Of a stretch of DNA of 64,000 nt, positions 16,801-26,539 are shown piece after piece. The stretch comes from Methanolobus psychrotolerans (GTDB lineage: Archaea; Halobacteriota; Methanosarcinia; Methanosarcinales; Methanosarcinaceae). Within the stretch, counting starts at the first letter, position 1. Each line of letters opens with the position of its first letter. Location: positions 1 to 64,000 of the forward strand of contig NZ_MBKP01000027.1 of assembly GCF_002243045.1 (NCBI RefSeq), in the 5' to 3' direction. The notes below the pieces were generated by a model. The model made no database searches. It saw only the letters and a list, made by a program, of their open reading frames with translations, and was not told where the DNA came from. A program made the position numbers and the translations under genes.

Positions 16801-17067
16801 TCAGAGTATCACCCCTTCATCAAGGTATTTTGAAATGGTAACAGCCCCTACAAAAGATATAATAGCAAGTACAAGTGCCACGTCCATGAAAAAAACGGAC
16901 CCTTTGACAAATGAGTAGATACCAAGCATCACAACGATTACCGTTGTCATTGCATCAAGAGCAACCACCCTGTCAGGGATGGTTGGTCCTTTAATGATCC
17001 TGTATAAGCAAGGTATGATGGCAATCACCATGAAGATGAGCGAATATTCAAGTAACATAGAATTCAT
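16801..17067 (-). CDS. mrpF: Mrp Na+/H+ antiporter subunit F
   Basis: 88 residues with three helices. The motif GPTIPDRVVALDAMTTVIV after the first helix is characteristic of MrpF. Its start overlaps the end of mrpE by 4 nt (ATGA type), and mrpG starts 11 bp after its stop. Part of the membrane-bound cation/proton antiporter; in methanogens Mrp helps maintain the sodium gradient used by methyl transfer and ATP synthesis. Confidence 0.93.
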   Translation of the reverse strand: MNSMLLEYSLIFMVIAIIPCLYRIIKGPTIPDRVVALDAMTTVIVVMLGIYSFVKGSVFFMDVALVLAIISFVGAVTISKYLDEGVIL

Positions 17068-17558
17068 TCGAATGCCTCCAATACGTATTTCTCTAGATCA
17101 TCCCTTATTGACCGAGCCAACCCTTCAGGATCTGTTGCATCTATTGCATGGACATACAGAACAGACCTGTCTTCAGATATATCAATCGTAAGTGTTCCCG
17201 GTGTAAGGGTAATAGTATTTGCGATCGCAGTTATTCCAAGATCTGTTTTTGTGCGAATAGGTATTGCAACTATACCCGGTTTTATGTTTATTTTTGGCTG
17301 AAGCACTATTTTTGCAACCACTATGTTCGCCTTTATGATCTCCTTGAAAAGCACATACATGTACTTTACTTGTGCCGGAATCTTCTTTATGGCATTACCA
17401 AAAGAGAACTCAGTATCAAAACGGAAAAGAGATTTAAAGGGCCTTATTATAAATGGAGCTATGATGACCCCCAGCACAAAATTGTTAATGCTTACAGTAC
17501 CATGGACAAAGCACCATACAACACCAAGTATAGCTGAATAGGCAATGTATCTCTTCAT
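17064..17558 (-). CDS. mrpE: Mrp Na+/H+ antiporter subunit E
   Basis: 164 residues. There is an N-terminal pair of short helices (YIAYSAILGVVWCFVHG and FVLGVIIAPFIIRPF), then the MrpE core KYMYVLFKEIIKANIVVAKIVLQPK and the conserved LGITAIANTITLTPGTLTIDI. The soluble C-terminal part (VLYVHAIDATDPEG) is typical of the family. It overlaps mrpD and mrpF by 4 nt each, indicating translational coupling. Confidence 0.94.
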   Translation of the reverse strand: MKRYIAYSAILGVVWCFVHGTVSINNFVLGVIIAPFIIRPFKSLFRFDTEFSFGNAIKKIPAQVKYMYVLFKEIIKANIVVAKIVLQPKINIKPGIVAIPIRTKTDLGITAIANTITLTPGTLTIDISEDRSVLYVHAIDATDPEGLARSIRDDLEKYVLEAFE

Positions 17559-19096
17559 CTGACCACCCTCGTCATTACAGCATCAATGTAGGGCTGCGGA
17601 TCAAGTATCTGGTTCGCTGTCGCATTTGCAAAGGTTATCAGCGGTTCTGCATAAAGCCCAAATATGACAACTCCAAGCGCAAGCACGATTATTGGTAGAG
17701 CAATCAATGAGGAAGTACCATGTGTAGAATATTCACCATATTCATTAACATCCCTCTTCTCACCCCAGAACATCAAAAGCATTGCCCTGAACATGTAGAA
17801 TATGGTGAATATTGCGAACAGGAGTGCGATCGCAACCTCAAAGTAATATTCCCCACTGATCCCTGCATCGAACAATTGGAACTTGGCTATGAATCCCCCC
17901 ATTGGTGGCAGTCCTGCAATGGACATAGCACCTGTAAGGAACATCAGTGACATGAAAGGAGCACTATCAACCATACCTCCCATTTTTCTCATATCCCTTG
18001 TACCTGCATGGTGTATTATGCCACCTGAAGTCAGGAACAGCATTGACTTTGCAAGAGCATGGTTCACGAGATACACAAGTGCTGCTGCAATTCCATAAAC
18101 ACCGCCAAACCCAATTCCAAGGAACACATAACCTATCTGGCTGACACTTGAATATGCAAGCAGACGCTTCACATCTGTCTGGGCAACGGCTGAAATGGCT
18201 CCCACTACAATTGTAGCAAGTGCAAGGTAGATGATCACCGGCTTGAATAGGTAGAGGGTATCAGGGAATATGAGGAAGAACACCCTTAGCATTCCATAAG
18301 CTCCAACCTTAATCAGTACACCGCTGAGCATTGCGCTTATGGGTGAAGGTGCTGTGGGGTGCACATCCGGGAGCCAGTAGTGAAGTGGAAATATTGCCGC
18401 CTTATTACCAAAGACCACAATGAACATTAATGCAATGCCAAACACGTGCCACGGAAGTGTGCCTGCTGCACTCATTGCACTGAGCTTCACGGATATATCC
18501 GCCATGTTAAGCGTTCCTGTAGTTGCGTACAGAGAAGCCACTGCGATGAGCATTACAATGGAACTGAGCATGTTAAGTACAAGGTACTTGAAGGTCGCTT
18601 CCATCTTATCTGAACTTTTTGTAACTCCACCCTTTTCGTTGGCTATTACAAGCCCACATGAAGAGAGAAGAAGTATCTCAAAGAACACGAAGAGATTGAA
18701 TATATCTCCTGTGAGGAAAGATCCGTTAAGTCCTGCCACCAGCAGACTGAATAGTGGATAGTATGATGCGCTAAGTGACTTTTCTTCAATATAGTCAAGT
18801 GAGTAGACTAGTGCCAGGAATGACACGATGGATGTCAGTACCACCATACCTGAACTTAGCAGGTCGGCAACTAATATGATCCCATATTTTCCCCATTCTC
18901 CTACCTCATATGCCTGTATGCCACTGGACCATACCTGCAGGAGCATAAGCACGCTAACTATGGCAAGTATAAAGAAAACTGAAATGCTCAGTAATTTCTG
19001 AATTGCCGGCTGCTTCCTCAGAAACAACATGAGAGCTGCCGTCAATATAGGTGTTGCTACCAGTAGTATGGGCAGATGTACTGCCAGTGCAATCAT
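17555..19096 (-). CDS. mrpD: Mrp Na+/H+ antiporter subunit D (NuoN/M-like proton channel)
   Basis: 513 residues with about fourteen membrane segments, in the proton-conducting membrane transporter family shared with complex I subunits. Hallmarks are FVFFEILLLSSCGLV with the conserved glutamate, FPLHYWLPDVHPTAPSPISAMLSGVLIKVGAYG and AYSSVSQIGYVFLG, plus lysines in the channel helices. Start and stop overlap with mrpC and mrpE by 4 nt. Confidence 0.95.
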   Translation of the reverse strand: MIALAVHLPILLVATPILTAALMLFLRKQPAIQKLLSISVFFILAIVSVLMLLQVWSSGIQAYEVGEWGKYGIILVADLLSSGMVVLTSIVSFLALVYSLDYIEEKSLSASYYPLFSLLVAGLNGSFLTGDIFNLFVFFEILLLSSCGLVIANEKGGVTKSSDKMEATFKYLVLNMLSSIVMLIAVASLYATTGTLNMADISVKLSAMSAAGTLPWHVFGIALMFIVVFGNKAAIFPLHYWLPDVHPTAPSPISAMLSGVLIKVGAYGMLRVFFLIFPDTLYLFKPVIIYLALATIVVGAISAVAQTDVKRLLAYSSVSQIGYVFLGIGFGGVYGIAAALVYLVNHALAKSMLFLTSGGIIHHAGTRDMRKMGGMVDSAPFMSLMFLTGAMSIAGLPPMGGFIAKFQLFDAGISGEYYFEVAIALLFAIFTIFYMFRAMLLMFWGEKRDVNEYGEYSTHGTSSLIALPIIVLALGVVIFGLYAEPLITFANATANQILDPQPYIDAVMTRVVR

Positions 19097-19521
19097 CCCC
19101 AGAGCCTCCTGAGTTCCTTGAGATCAGTTGTCCCGTACTCTTCATAGATACGGTAGGCAAGTATCAAGATGAATGCAGTGGTTGCCAAGCTGATTACAAT
19201 AGCAGTAAGTACTAATGCCTGCACCAGAGGGTCCACGTAATCGGTATGATGACCAGCAGCAAGCACAGGTGCAAGTATATTCAGGGACAGTGTGTCGGTA
19301 AATATAGATCCCGTGGCTTCGACAGCTCCATGGCCACCATCATCGACAATGATAGGTACTTTTGTTCCTGCAAATACTCCGGTTGATACTATCAGGAGAT
19401 TAACTGCATGTGAGAGTATACCAAGGCCGATTATAACCCTAACAATGTCACGGCGAAGGATAAGGAATGTGCCGATACCAAAGAGTATGGCTATTGTGAG
19501 AGAAAGAAGCGTATTGTTCAT
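19093..19521 (-). CDS. mrpC: Mrp Na+/H+ antiporter subunit C (NuoK-like)
   Basis: 142 residues, three helices, with the NuoK-like LFGIGTFLILRRDIVRVIIGLGILSHAVNLLIV and DPLVQALVLTAIVISLATTAF. There is a longer loop between helices 2 and 3 (about residues 50-95), as in archaeal MrpC. It overlaps both neighbours by 4 nt. Confidence 0.95.
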   Translation of the reverse strand: MNNTLLSLTIAILFGIGTFLILRRDIVRVIIGLGILSHAVNLLIVSTGVFAGTKVPIIVDDGGHGAVEATGSIFTDTLSLNILAPVLAAGHHTDYVDPLVQALVLTAIVISLATTAFILILAYRIYEEYGTTDLKELRRLWG

Positions 19522-19934
19522 CTGTCATCACCTACGTTTTTGAAAATGAAAAGTAGTCCGCCAATTACTACAAAATAGACTCCTATGTCGAATAAACCTG
19601 CAGATACAAGCTCCACCTCTCCGAAAAATGGTAGATGGATGAACTCCACTGCACTGCGGAAGAAATTATGGGAAAATGCAATTGCTGCAAAGGCCGTGAC
19701 TGAAGCTAGCAGTAAGCCAAATCCGAACCAATTGCCCCAGTCCGGATCGAAGAACGATTTGATATAATCTAAGCCATACACCACATATGTCAGTGCTATC
19801 ACTGAAGCAAACATGACACCACCTATAAATCCTCCGCCTGGGTTGTTGTGTCCTGCAAGTAAGAGAGATATTGAAAAGAGTATGACCAGTGGTAAACATA
19901 TCTTTGTTATTGTTTTTGTTATCAGGGTTGTCAT
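19518..19934 (-). CDS. mrpB: Mrp Na+/H+ antiporter subunit B
   Basis: 138 residues, four helices, MnhB family. The diagnostic motif LLAGHNNPGGGFIGGVMFA is at about residues 25-43, and ELVSAGLFDIGVYFVVIGG near the C-terminus. Coupled to mrpA and mrpC by 4-nt overlaps. Confidence 0.95.
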   Translation of the reverse strand: MTTLITKTITKICLPLVILFSISLLLAGHNNPGGGFIGGVMFASVIALTYVVYGLDYIKSFFDPDWGNWFGFGLLLASVTAFAAIAFSHNFFRSAVEFIHLPFFGEVELVSAGLFDIGVYFVVIGGLLFIFKNVGDDR

Positions 19935-22300
19935 TCATCATCACTCCTGCTCTGTATAAGGTTATAGACGCCAAGTGCTGCAAGGCAGAGAACGGCAATC
20001 TCACCAAGGGTATCATACCCTCTGAAATCAACTATGATCACATTCACTATATTGTGTCCGCCTGCCAGAGGAAGACTATTCTCAATGAAATAATGGGAAA
20101 GCGATTCAAAGGGAGGAACTATTCCCTGGGTGGCATTTATCAGCAGAATGAATACAATCGATGCTACTGTGGCGGATATAAGCAAATCCTTGGTAAGTGT
20201 TGCCTTTGTGATATGTTCTTTGAACTTCTGCGGGATCTTCACGATGGCCAACAGGAAGATTATGGTTGATAATGTCTCCACCAGTACCTGCGTGAGGGCA
20301 AGGTCGGGCGCCTGCAGATATATGAACAGCAGGGCAACCAAATATCCCAATCCTGAAATGGATATTATCGCAGGAACGTACCTTGGCAACATTGCTGCCC
20401 CAAGTGCAGCAATTATCATGAACAGGTAGATGATAATTTCATAAAGTGGAATATCAAAGTTAAGATCTGACGGTAAAAGACTTGATGCCAGCAATATGGC
20501 AGGTATTGCAAACATTGTAATAGTCAATAATAACAAGGCAAGCATGTATGTCTTTATAGGACCAGGCTGCATCCTGTTGGAAAACTTGGATGTTACATTC
20601 TTTGCATTATCAACTGCTGCATCATAGTAATAATTGACACTTATCCATGGGAAACGTGCATTGAACTTGTTCTGCCATTCTGCAATCCTTGAGTATTGCG
20701 TATATGTAAGGATACCAAGTATAAAGGTGACAATGGTCATAAAGAGCGGTGCGGTGAATCCATGCCAGAGTTTTATATGCAGATGAGCTTCCTGAAGCAA
20801 AATACCCGAAACCGTAGGCTCTATGAAATTGTGTACAGGTATGGAAGGCACAAGTCCGAACAGTACTATAAGTCCTACGAGAAAGATTGCCGGGGCAAGC
20901 ATTACCATTGAAGGGTCGTGTATATGCTCAGGCAGTCCCTTAGAAGGTCGCTTCCCAAGGAATATGCCATCTATGAGCTTTATAGAATATGCAAATGTGA
21001 ACACACCACCAAGCACAGCAAGTGCAGGAATGAGTATGTTATATGGTGAACCAAGTAATGACCCCATCTCAACAGATGCCTCATAGAACATCTCTTTACT
21101 AAGGAAACCATTCAATGGCGGTATTCCTGCCATGGAAAGTGCTCCTATAGTTGCCACTATAAAAGTGATGGGCATTTCCTTGCGTAACCCACCCATCTTC
21201 GTAATGTCTCTGGTGGCAGTTTCGTGCGCCACTATACCTGCTACAAGGAAAAGACATGCCTTGAAGGTCGCATGATTGAGAAGATGGAAAGTTGCAGCAG
21301 CAACACCAATTCCAGGTTCGTGGTGTGTGGTGTAACCATACATTGTCATAATGTAGGCAAGCTGGCTTATGGTTGAATATGCAAGTATTCCTTTGATATC
21401 AGTCTGACGGAAAGCAAGGAAACCTGCCAGAAGCATTGTAAATATCCCGACACCACTTACAAGGAAGAACCAGGCGTCAGTTCCTGAGAATATCGGATGG
21501 ATCCGCGCTATTAGATAGATACCGGCTTTAACCATTGTTGCCGAATGCAGGAATGCACTGACAGGAGTTGGTGCTTCCATTGCATTAGGGAGCCATATGT
21601 AAAAGGGCCCCTGTGCAGATTTTGAAGCAGCTCCGATGAATATGAGAACAAGCGTTAAGATGAAGAGTTCATGGCTGTGTAATATGTCCCTAATGGATTC
21701 GTTCTGAAGAATTGTGGGGATGTCAAAAGTGCCGGTAATAGCATGCAATACAAGGAAGCCTGCAAGCATGAATAAACCACCTGCTGCGGTTATGAGTAAT
21801 GATTTTGTTGCGCCGTATACTGACATGGGCCTATTCCGCCAGTATCCGATAAGCATGAATGATGTGATACTTGTAAGTTCCCAGAAGATGAATAGCTGAA
21901 TTGTGTTGGCTGAGAATACCATACCAAGCATCGACCCCATGAAGAATAGGAGTTGCTGGTAGTATCTGGGAAGATCTTCTTTCTTTGACATGTACCCATT
22001 GGAGTATGACATGATTATCACACCAATACCGGATACAATGAAACCGAACATGATACTCAGGCCATCTGCATAGAATGAAAGGTTTATACCCATTGAAGGA
22101 AGCCATTCGATCGATTTCTGAATAGTCCCTCCGTGTATGATCTCCGGTGCCGCCTGAGCAACTAATAATAAACTCATAAATGCAACTGCGGACGCATACC
22201 ATCCTATTTTTTCTTTCAGAAGTTTTTCAATGGCAGGCAATATACCGGCCAAAATAAATGGCAAAAAAACCGCCAGAGTAATTGCTGTAAACGAATCCAT
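19931..22300 (-). CDS. mrpA: Mrp Na+/H+ antiporter subunit A (NuoL-like, with C-terminal DUF4040/MbhE region)
   Basis: 789 residues, the expected length for full-size MrpA. The N-terminal about 520 residues are the NuoL-like antiporter domain: FVFWELTSITSFMLIGYW-type motif, KSAQGPFYIWLPNAMEAPTP, TMVKAGIYLIARIHP and STISQLAYIMTMYG. The C-terminal part (about 590-789) carries DUF4040 (YEIIIYLFMIIAALGAAML, APDLALTQVLVETLS) and an MbhE-like end. AAGGTGAC precedes the ATG. It is the first gene of mrpABCDEFG, a secondary Na+/H+ antiporter of the cytoplasmic membrane that in acetate- or methyl-using methanogens balances Na+ and H+. Confidence 0.96.
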   Translation of the reverse strand: MDSFTAITLAVFLPFILAGILPAIEKLLKEKIGWYASAVAFMSLLLVAQAAPEIIHGGTIQKSIEWLPSMGINLSFYADGLSIMFGFIVSGIGVIIMSYSNGYMSKKEDLPRYYQQLLFFMGSMLGMVFSANTIQLFIFWELTSITSFMLIGYWRNRPMSVYGATKSLLITAAGGLFMLAGFLVLHAITGTFDIPTILQNESIRDILHSHELFILTLVLIFIGAASKSAQGPFYIWLPNAMEAPTPVSAFLHSATMVKAGIYLIARIHPIFSGTDAWFFLVSGVGIFTMLLAGFLAFRQTDIKGILAYSTISQLAYIMTMYGYTTHHEPGIGVAAATFHLLNHATFKACLFLVAGIVAHETATRDITKMGGLRKEMPITFIVATIGALSMAGIPPLNGFLSKEMFYEASVEMGSLLGSPYNILIPALAVLGGVFTFAYSIKLIDGIFLGKRPSKGLPEHIHDPSMVMLAPAIFLVGLIVLFGLVPSIPVHNFIEPTVSGILLQEAHLHIKLWHGFTAPLFMTIVTFILGILTYTQYSRIAEWQNKFNARFPWISVNYYYDAAVDNAKNVTSKFSNRMQPGPIKTYMLALLLLTITMFAIPAILLASSLLPSDLNFDIPLYEIIIYLFMIIAALGAAMLPRYVPAIISISGLGYLVALLFIYLQAPDLALTQVLVETLSTIIFLLAIVKIPQKFKEHITKATLTKDLLISATVASIVFILLINATQGIVPPFESLSHYFIENSLPLAGGHNIVNVIIVDFRGYDTLGEIAVLCLAALGVYNLIQSRSDDE

Positions 22301-22372
22301 GTCACCTTAAATTCAATTCCCTATATTTAACGTTTATTAATGTGAATTATTATTTATGATGAATATATTGCA

Positions 22373-22384
22373 TTTTTATATACA
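22373..22384 (-). promoter_or_regulatory. TATA box of the mrp operon
   Basis: The minus strand reads GTATATAAAAAT. A start near 22353 would give a leader of about 50 nt with the AAGGTGAC ribosome binding site. Confidence 0.45.
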
Positions 22385-22426
22385 TTGTTATTTTATAATA
22401 ATGGATTGTTTCTGAAAATGCGAAAC

Positions 22427-22440
22427 TTTTATATATAAAT
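22427..22440 (+). promoter_or_regulatory. TATA box of the divergent gene at 22543
   Basis: TTTTATATATAAAT on the plus strand; a start near 22460 would give a leader of about 80 nt. It is divergent from the mrp promoter, with about 45 bp between the two TATA boxes. Confidence 0.45.
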
Positions 22441-22542
22441 TAGAATTCTGCTTTTGCCATCCGGATAAAAAAGATTAAAAGAAGGATAATAGAAATATAT
22501 TATGCATATTATTAGTTCGTATACAGTTATTTTTGTGATAGA

Positions 22543-23526
22543 ATGAAAAAACAACCATCTCCATCTAATAGTTCTGCATTTAAGAAGATCAGGAACCACT
22601 ACATACCAATATTTATTGTTCTATCTGTTTTCTGCCTTTTTTTGCAGGCTCCAGCTTTAGCAAATGATGAAAATGAAGGAAATGAATCTGCAATTTCAAT
22701 TGTTTCCAAGCAAACGAGAATCTCAGAATTCAGTCATTTGATAGAATTATATTTTGAAGATGACAACTATGTAATTATAAGTGAGTCCATAGTTTATTCA
22801 GCCGGCTCACCAAATAATAGTGAAGAACTTGTGTTGTGGATTCCTGAAAATGCAGAAATTATGCAGTTCCAGGTAACTGATATGGCAGGTAGTACCCCCA
22901 TAAGCTCTGTAAATTACTCGAGAAAAGACAATTTACTGTATTTCCATTCATACGGAACTACCGCCTCTGATGGAATGCCGCTCCTCTATATGATCAGGTA
23001 TGCTGTACATAATCACGAAGAAAACCCTGCATTCAGAAAAGTCATCCGGGAAGAAGAAATATTTGAGTATCCCATATCCAGACTAATAATTGTTGTCAAC
23101 TATGAAGAAGGTAATGTCCCTGCTATTTATTCCGCAGATGGTTTTTCACTTGTAGCTGACCAAGTGACCAATGGAGAGACTTATACATCATATGTATGGT
23201 CTTCACCACAGTTCAATGAACTTAGCATTGCCCTCCAAAACAATATTGACACAAATACCGGAAATGGGCATAATTCAGGCCTGATTGCAGGAATTATATT
23301 ACTGGTAATTGTACTCGCCGGAGTAGTATATTATAAAATGAACAGACCCGGTTATTCAGAGGAGCTTGAAGACCTTTACGAAGCAGAACTTGCAGTCCTT
23401 GCACAAATAAAGGAAGACAGGATAAAAAATAAGCTCAGTAGAGAAGAGTTTGAAAAACTTCACAAAAAACACACCGGAAATGCATTAAAGATCAAAAACA
23501 AAAAGGATAAACTGAAAAAGACCTAG
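22543..23526 (+). CDS. Secreted, membrane-anchored protein with cytoplasmic coiled coil, unknown function
   Basis: 327 residues. N-terminal signal or anchor (YIPIFIVLSVFCLFLQAPALA), then an extracellular beta-rich domain (about 45-240; ELVLWIPENAEIMQFQV, YMIRYAV), a membrane helix at about 248-268 (SGLIAGIILLVIVLAGVVYY) and a charged cytoplasmic tail with coiled-coil character (LEDLYEAELAVLAQIKEDRI, SREEFEKLHKKH, ending KNKKDKLKKT). The layout recalls archaeal DUF7345-type membrane-associated proteins, a tentative likeness. GTGAT lies just upstream of the ATG. The 3' end overlaps the convergent zinc-ribbon gene by 4 nt. Confidence 0.7.
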   Translation: MKKQPSPSNSSAFKKIRNHYIPIFIVLSVFCLFLQAPALANDENEGNESAISIVSKQTRISEFSHLIELYFEDDNYVIISESIVYSAGSPNNSEELVLWIPENAEIMQFQVTDMAGSTPISSVNYSRKDNLLYFHSYGTTASDGMPLLYMIRYAVHNHEENPAFRKVIREEEIFEYPISRLIIVVNYEEGNVPAIYSADGFSLVADQVTNGETYTSYVWSSPQFNELSIALQNNIDTNTGNGHNSGLIAGIILLVIVLAGVVYYKMNRPGYSEELEDLYEAELAVLAQIKEDRIKNKLSREEFEKLHKKHTGNALKIKNKKDKLKKT

Positions 23527-23738
23527 TGATCCAGTTCCCCATATGTACCTTCTTTTTTCGGCTTCATCTCTGTGATATCAGCAGTAAGCCATCCAATATC
23601 ATAACTCTGGCCACAATTTGGGCATATTAACCCCAATCTTGCTTTTTCCACGGATATTTCCTTAAAGTGTACATGAAATCCACGCTGATATCCACAATTA
23701 AGACAGACACGAAATGAGTTCTCAGTATTTGAGTCCAT
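23523..23738 (-). CDS. Small zinc-ribbon protein
   Basis: 71 residues with two CxxC knuckles, CLNCGYQRGFHVHF and LICPNCGQSYDIGWL, which together make a zinc ribbon. No other domain. The short C-terminus is acidic and basic (ADITEMKPKKEGTYGELDH). It may be an RNA-binding or regulatory ribbon protein. The stop codon overlaps the stop of the convergent gene at 22543-23526 (CTAG shared). Confidence 0.65.
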   Translation of the reverse strand: MDSNTENSFRVCLNCGYQRGFHVHFKEISVEKARLGLICPNCGQSYDIGWLTADITEMKPKKEGTYGELDH

Positions 23739-23840
23739 ATTTAAAAATCAATATGTTGGAATAAATCATTGTCGATATAGTTTAGCATAGGTTCATTCCA
23801 CCCACAATACTTATCAGAAAATACCTGCAAGGGAAAACTC

Positions 23841-24482
23841 ATGTACAAAGGAATAATCTTTGACTCTGATGGAGTTCTCGTAGACTCAATGCCCTATCAT
23901 GCAAAAGCATGGGTTGATGTTTTTGCGGAATTTGGCATCTGTGTCACTGAAAATGAGATTTATGAGATAGAAGGATCAAATCACGTTGGTGTTATCAATA
24001 TCTTTTTTCAAAAAGCGGGCAGGGTTCCTGGACCAGACATCTATGACACGATCCTTGAAAAAAAGAGGGAACATTTTCTGGAGAATAATCATGCAAAAGC
24101 ATTTAAAGGCATGTATGAATGCCTGAACTCCCTTAAAGATAAATTTAAACTTGCTGTTGCATCCGGTGCTGACAGAACGATTGTCACCTCGCTGATGGAG
24201 AAATTCTATCCGGGAATATTCGATGCTATAGTATCAGGTGAGGATGTCAAAAATGGAAAACCTGACCCCGAACCTTATAACAGGGCAGTTGAAATGCTGG
24301 GACTGGATAAGGATAATTGTTTTGTTGTAGAGAATGCACCCCTGGGAGTTAAAGCAGCCAAAAATGCTGGCCTTTTCTGCATTGGGGTCCCGACATATCT
24401 CGATATGGCAAAACTTCAGGAAGCTGATTTGATACTTAAATCTCATGCAGAATTAATTGAGTACCTTAAAAGTATTGGTTAA
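23841..24482 (+). CDS. HAD-superfamily phosphatase/phosphomutase, beta-phosphoglucomutase-like
   Basis: 213 residues, close to the family's usual 215-225. Motif I is IIFDSDGVLVDS with the nucleophile Asp8 and the acid/base Asp10; a helical cap follows (residues about 15-85). Motif II is VASGADRT, motif III the lysine in SGEDVKNGKPDPEPYNRA, and motif IV VVENAPLGVKAAKNAG, with E in place of the commoner D in the VxED box. It dephosphorylates or isomerises a small sugar phosphate; the substrate cannot be told from sequence. It ends 42 bp before the convergent fttA. Confidence 0.88.
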   Translation: MYKGIIFDSDGVLVDSMPYHAKAWVDVFAEFGICVTENEIYEIEGSNHVGVINIFFQKAGRVPGPDIYDTILEKKREHFLENNHAKAFKGMYECLNSLKDKFKLAVASGADRTIVTSLMEKFYPGIFDAIVSGEDVKNGKPDPEPYNRAVEMLGLDKDNCFVVENAPLGVKAAKNAGLFCIGVPTYLDMAKLQEADLILKSHAELIEYLKSIG

Positions 24483-24508
24483 AAAATAAGTAATAAAATC
24501 AAAGAAAA

Positions 24509-24540
24509 CAAAAAAGAAGTACGGTCAGACTAACCGTACT
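24509..24540 (-). terminator. Hairpin-T-run terminator overlapping the fttA stop codon
   Basis: AGTACGGT (24518-24525) and ACCGTACT (24533-24540) form a perfect 8-bp stem with loop CAGACTA. The fttA stop codon (24527-24525) is inside the hairpin. On the minus strand the hairpin is followed by CTTCTTTTTTG. The last codons of fttA are thus part of its own terminator. Confidence 0.6.
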
Positions 24541-26435
24541 GTCTCAAGGTTTACGAGTGCCTTTGTCTCCATCTTATTTTTCTTGTGGATAGAGCTTGCA
24601 AGGTCCACGCATGAACGCTCATCACCATGCTCTGTGAAGACTCTTTCAGGGCGTGGCTTCATCTTCTTGATGTAATCCATTAACTGCCTCCTATCAGAGT
24701 GACCGGAGAAACCGTCAACTACCTCGACATTCATGTTCATTTTGACAACATGAGTACCATTGCTGCTTGAGAGTGGTATCTCTTTCCATCCCTTCTGGAT
24801 CCTTCTACCCAGGGTTCCATCTGCCTGGTAACCTACAAAGACAAGTGTGTTATTCTCATTCTCTGCAAACGCTTTAAAATATTCGATTACAGGACCTGCA
24901 TTCATCATACCTGATGTTGCCAGTACCACACATGGGTGTGGCTCCTGAATTATCTTCTGGCGCAGTTCATTTGAGTCAACAGGTTTGAAGCATTCGGCGA
25001 GGAAGGGATTCTGACCCTTCTGGAAAATGAGCTTACGCAGATCGTTGTTCAGGTATTCAGGATATGTTGCATGGATGGCCGTTGCCTCCCATATCATTCC
25101 GTCAAGATAGACCGGAACGTTAGGTATTAGACCGGAACGTATGGCATCTTCAAGCACGATCATTACTTCCTGGCTTCTTCCAACTGCAAAGGCGGGTATC
25201 AGTACGACCCCATTCTTCTGCAGTGTCTCAGTAACTATATTCCTTAGTTTCGTCTCTGCTTCCTGAAGGCTTGGCTGAATAGCATTTATGTTCCCATATG
25301 TGGACTCCATAATAACACTTTCAACACGCGGAAACTTGTTAACTGCAGCATCAAAAAGCCTTGTTTTCTCATATTTGAAGTCACCTGTGATAACCACATT
25401 GTGAAGTCCGTCCCCAATATGGAAATGGGAAACTGCAGAACCGAGTATATGCCCTGCATTATGGAATGTAAGTTTTATGTCAGGAGCTATATCCGTTACT
25501 TCCTCGTAATCCAGGACAATTGTGTGCTTCAGACCTTCCCTGACATCAGCGGAACTATATGGAGGCCTCTTGCCTTCCTTTGCAGCCACATCAATGAAGT
25601 CAAGCTGCAACAATGCCATCAGATCCCTTGTTGGAGGTGTGCAGTAGATAGGACCTTCAAAGCCGTATTTGTAGAGAAGTGGCACAAGTCCCTGGTGATC
25701 AAGATGAGCATGTGTCAGTACAACAGCATCTATCTGGTTAATAGGGTATGCTTCTGGCACATACAGATAAGGTGTCATATGTTCATCGGAACCAACATTG
25801 ACCCCGCAATCGATCATAATTCGTGATTCCGGGGTTGAGAGTATAAAACAACTTCTTCCTACCTCTTTTGCGCCACCCAGCGATGTAACTCTTACCCATT
25901 CATCCTTTGAAGTGCATCCTCTGTGGATTTTTCTCCCAACTGATTTAAGGATGTCTTTTCGATCCTTGTGGTTGGTGCGCATGAATTCACGTATGTTCTG
26001 CACAGTACGGGATTTAATAGGAGGTGTACGTACGACCTTTGGTGTCCACCCTATCTTCTTTGTTATTTCCCTGAGTGTTTCCCCATGCTTTCCTATAACG
26101 AGTCCCGGTTTCTCAGCTTCGATGATGACCTCACCGACATCAAGATCAAAGTGATAATTGGATACCCCTGATTCTTCCGGAACAGTTTCCAGGATCTTTG
26201 TAATTGATTCCTCTGGAGGCATCAGCACTTTTGGATCAGGACGTACTACAATACGTGTCCGCAGTGCTTTTGCCAGATTTCTGACTATATTACCGTTATC
26301 TGCAAATTTTTTAGGCTCTTCTGTGTAAACAACAAGCTGTGGGCCTTCAAACTCAACACTAGAAATAGTAGTACCAACAGGTAGTTTTTCTTCTATTTTC
26401 TTCTTCAAATCAGATAGTACTTCTTCTACCGCCAT
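24525..26435 (-). CDS. fttA: FttA/aCPSF1 transcription termination factor, KH and beta-CASP ribonuclease
   Basis: 636 residues, the standard length of archaeal CPSF73 homologues. FttA cleaves nascent RNA and releases RNA polymerase at U-rich sites. Residues about 1-145 hold the two KH domains ([20 protein letters not shown]). The metallo-beta-lactamase core has [19 protein letters not shown], the metal ligands H of [13 protein letters not shown] and D of VVITGDFKY. The beta-CASP insert includes [22 protein letters not shown] and [10 protein letters not shown], and the end has [15 protein letters not shown] and TEHGDE. It is a separate unit on the minus strand, convergent with the HAD gene. 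AAGG lies about 10 nt upstream of the ATG. Confidence 0.96.
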   Translation of the reverse strand: MAVEEVLSDLKKKIEEKLPVGTTISSVEFEGPQLVVYTEEPKKFADNGNIVRNLAKALRTRIVVRPDPKVLMPPEESITKILETVPEESGVSNYHFDLDVGEVIIEAEKPGLVIGKHGETLREITKKIGWTPKVVRTPPIKSRTVQNIREFMRTNHKDRKDILKSVGRKIHRGCTSKDEWVRVTSLGGAKEVGRSCFILSTPESRIMIDCGVNVGSDEHMTPYLYVPEAYPINQIDAVVLTHAHLDHQGLVPLLYKYGFEGPIYCTPPTRDLMALLQLDFIDVAAKEGKRPPYSSADVREGLKHTIVLDYEEVTDIAPDIKLTFHNAGHILGSAVSHFHIGDGLHNVVITGDFKYEKTRLFDAAVNKFPRVESVIMESTYGNINAIQPSLQEAETKLRNIVTETLQKNGVVLIPAFAVGRSQEVMIVLEDAIRSGLIPNVPVYLDGMIWEATAIHATYPEYLNNDLRKLIFQKGQNPFLAECFKPVDSNELRQKIIQEPHPCVVLATSGMMNAGPVIEYFKAFAENENNTLVFVGYQADGTLGRRIQKGWKEIPLSSSNGTHVVKMNMNVEVVDGFSGHSDRRQLMDYIKKMKPRPERVFTEHGDERSCVDLASSIHKKNKMETKALVNLETVRLV

Positions 26436-26539
26436 TAAAACAGCCTTCCTTATAAAAAAGTGAAAAATATGATATAGTTAAAAAACTATGTTCAAAACGT
26501 TATGTAATGTTAAATGAAAGAATTTAATAGATTATATAA

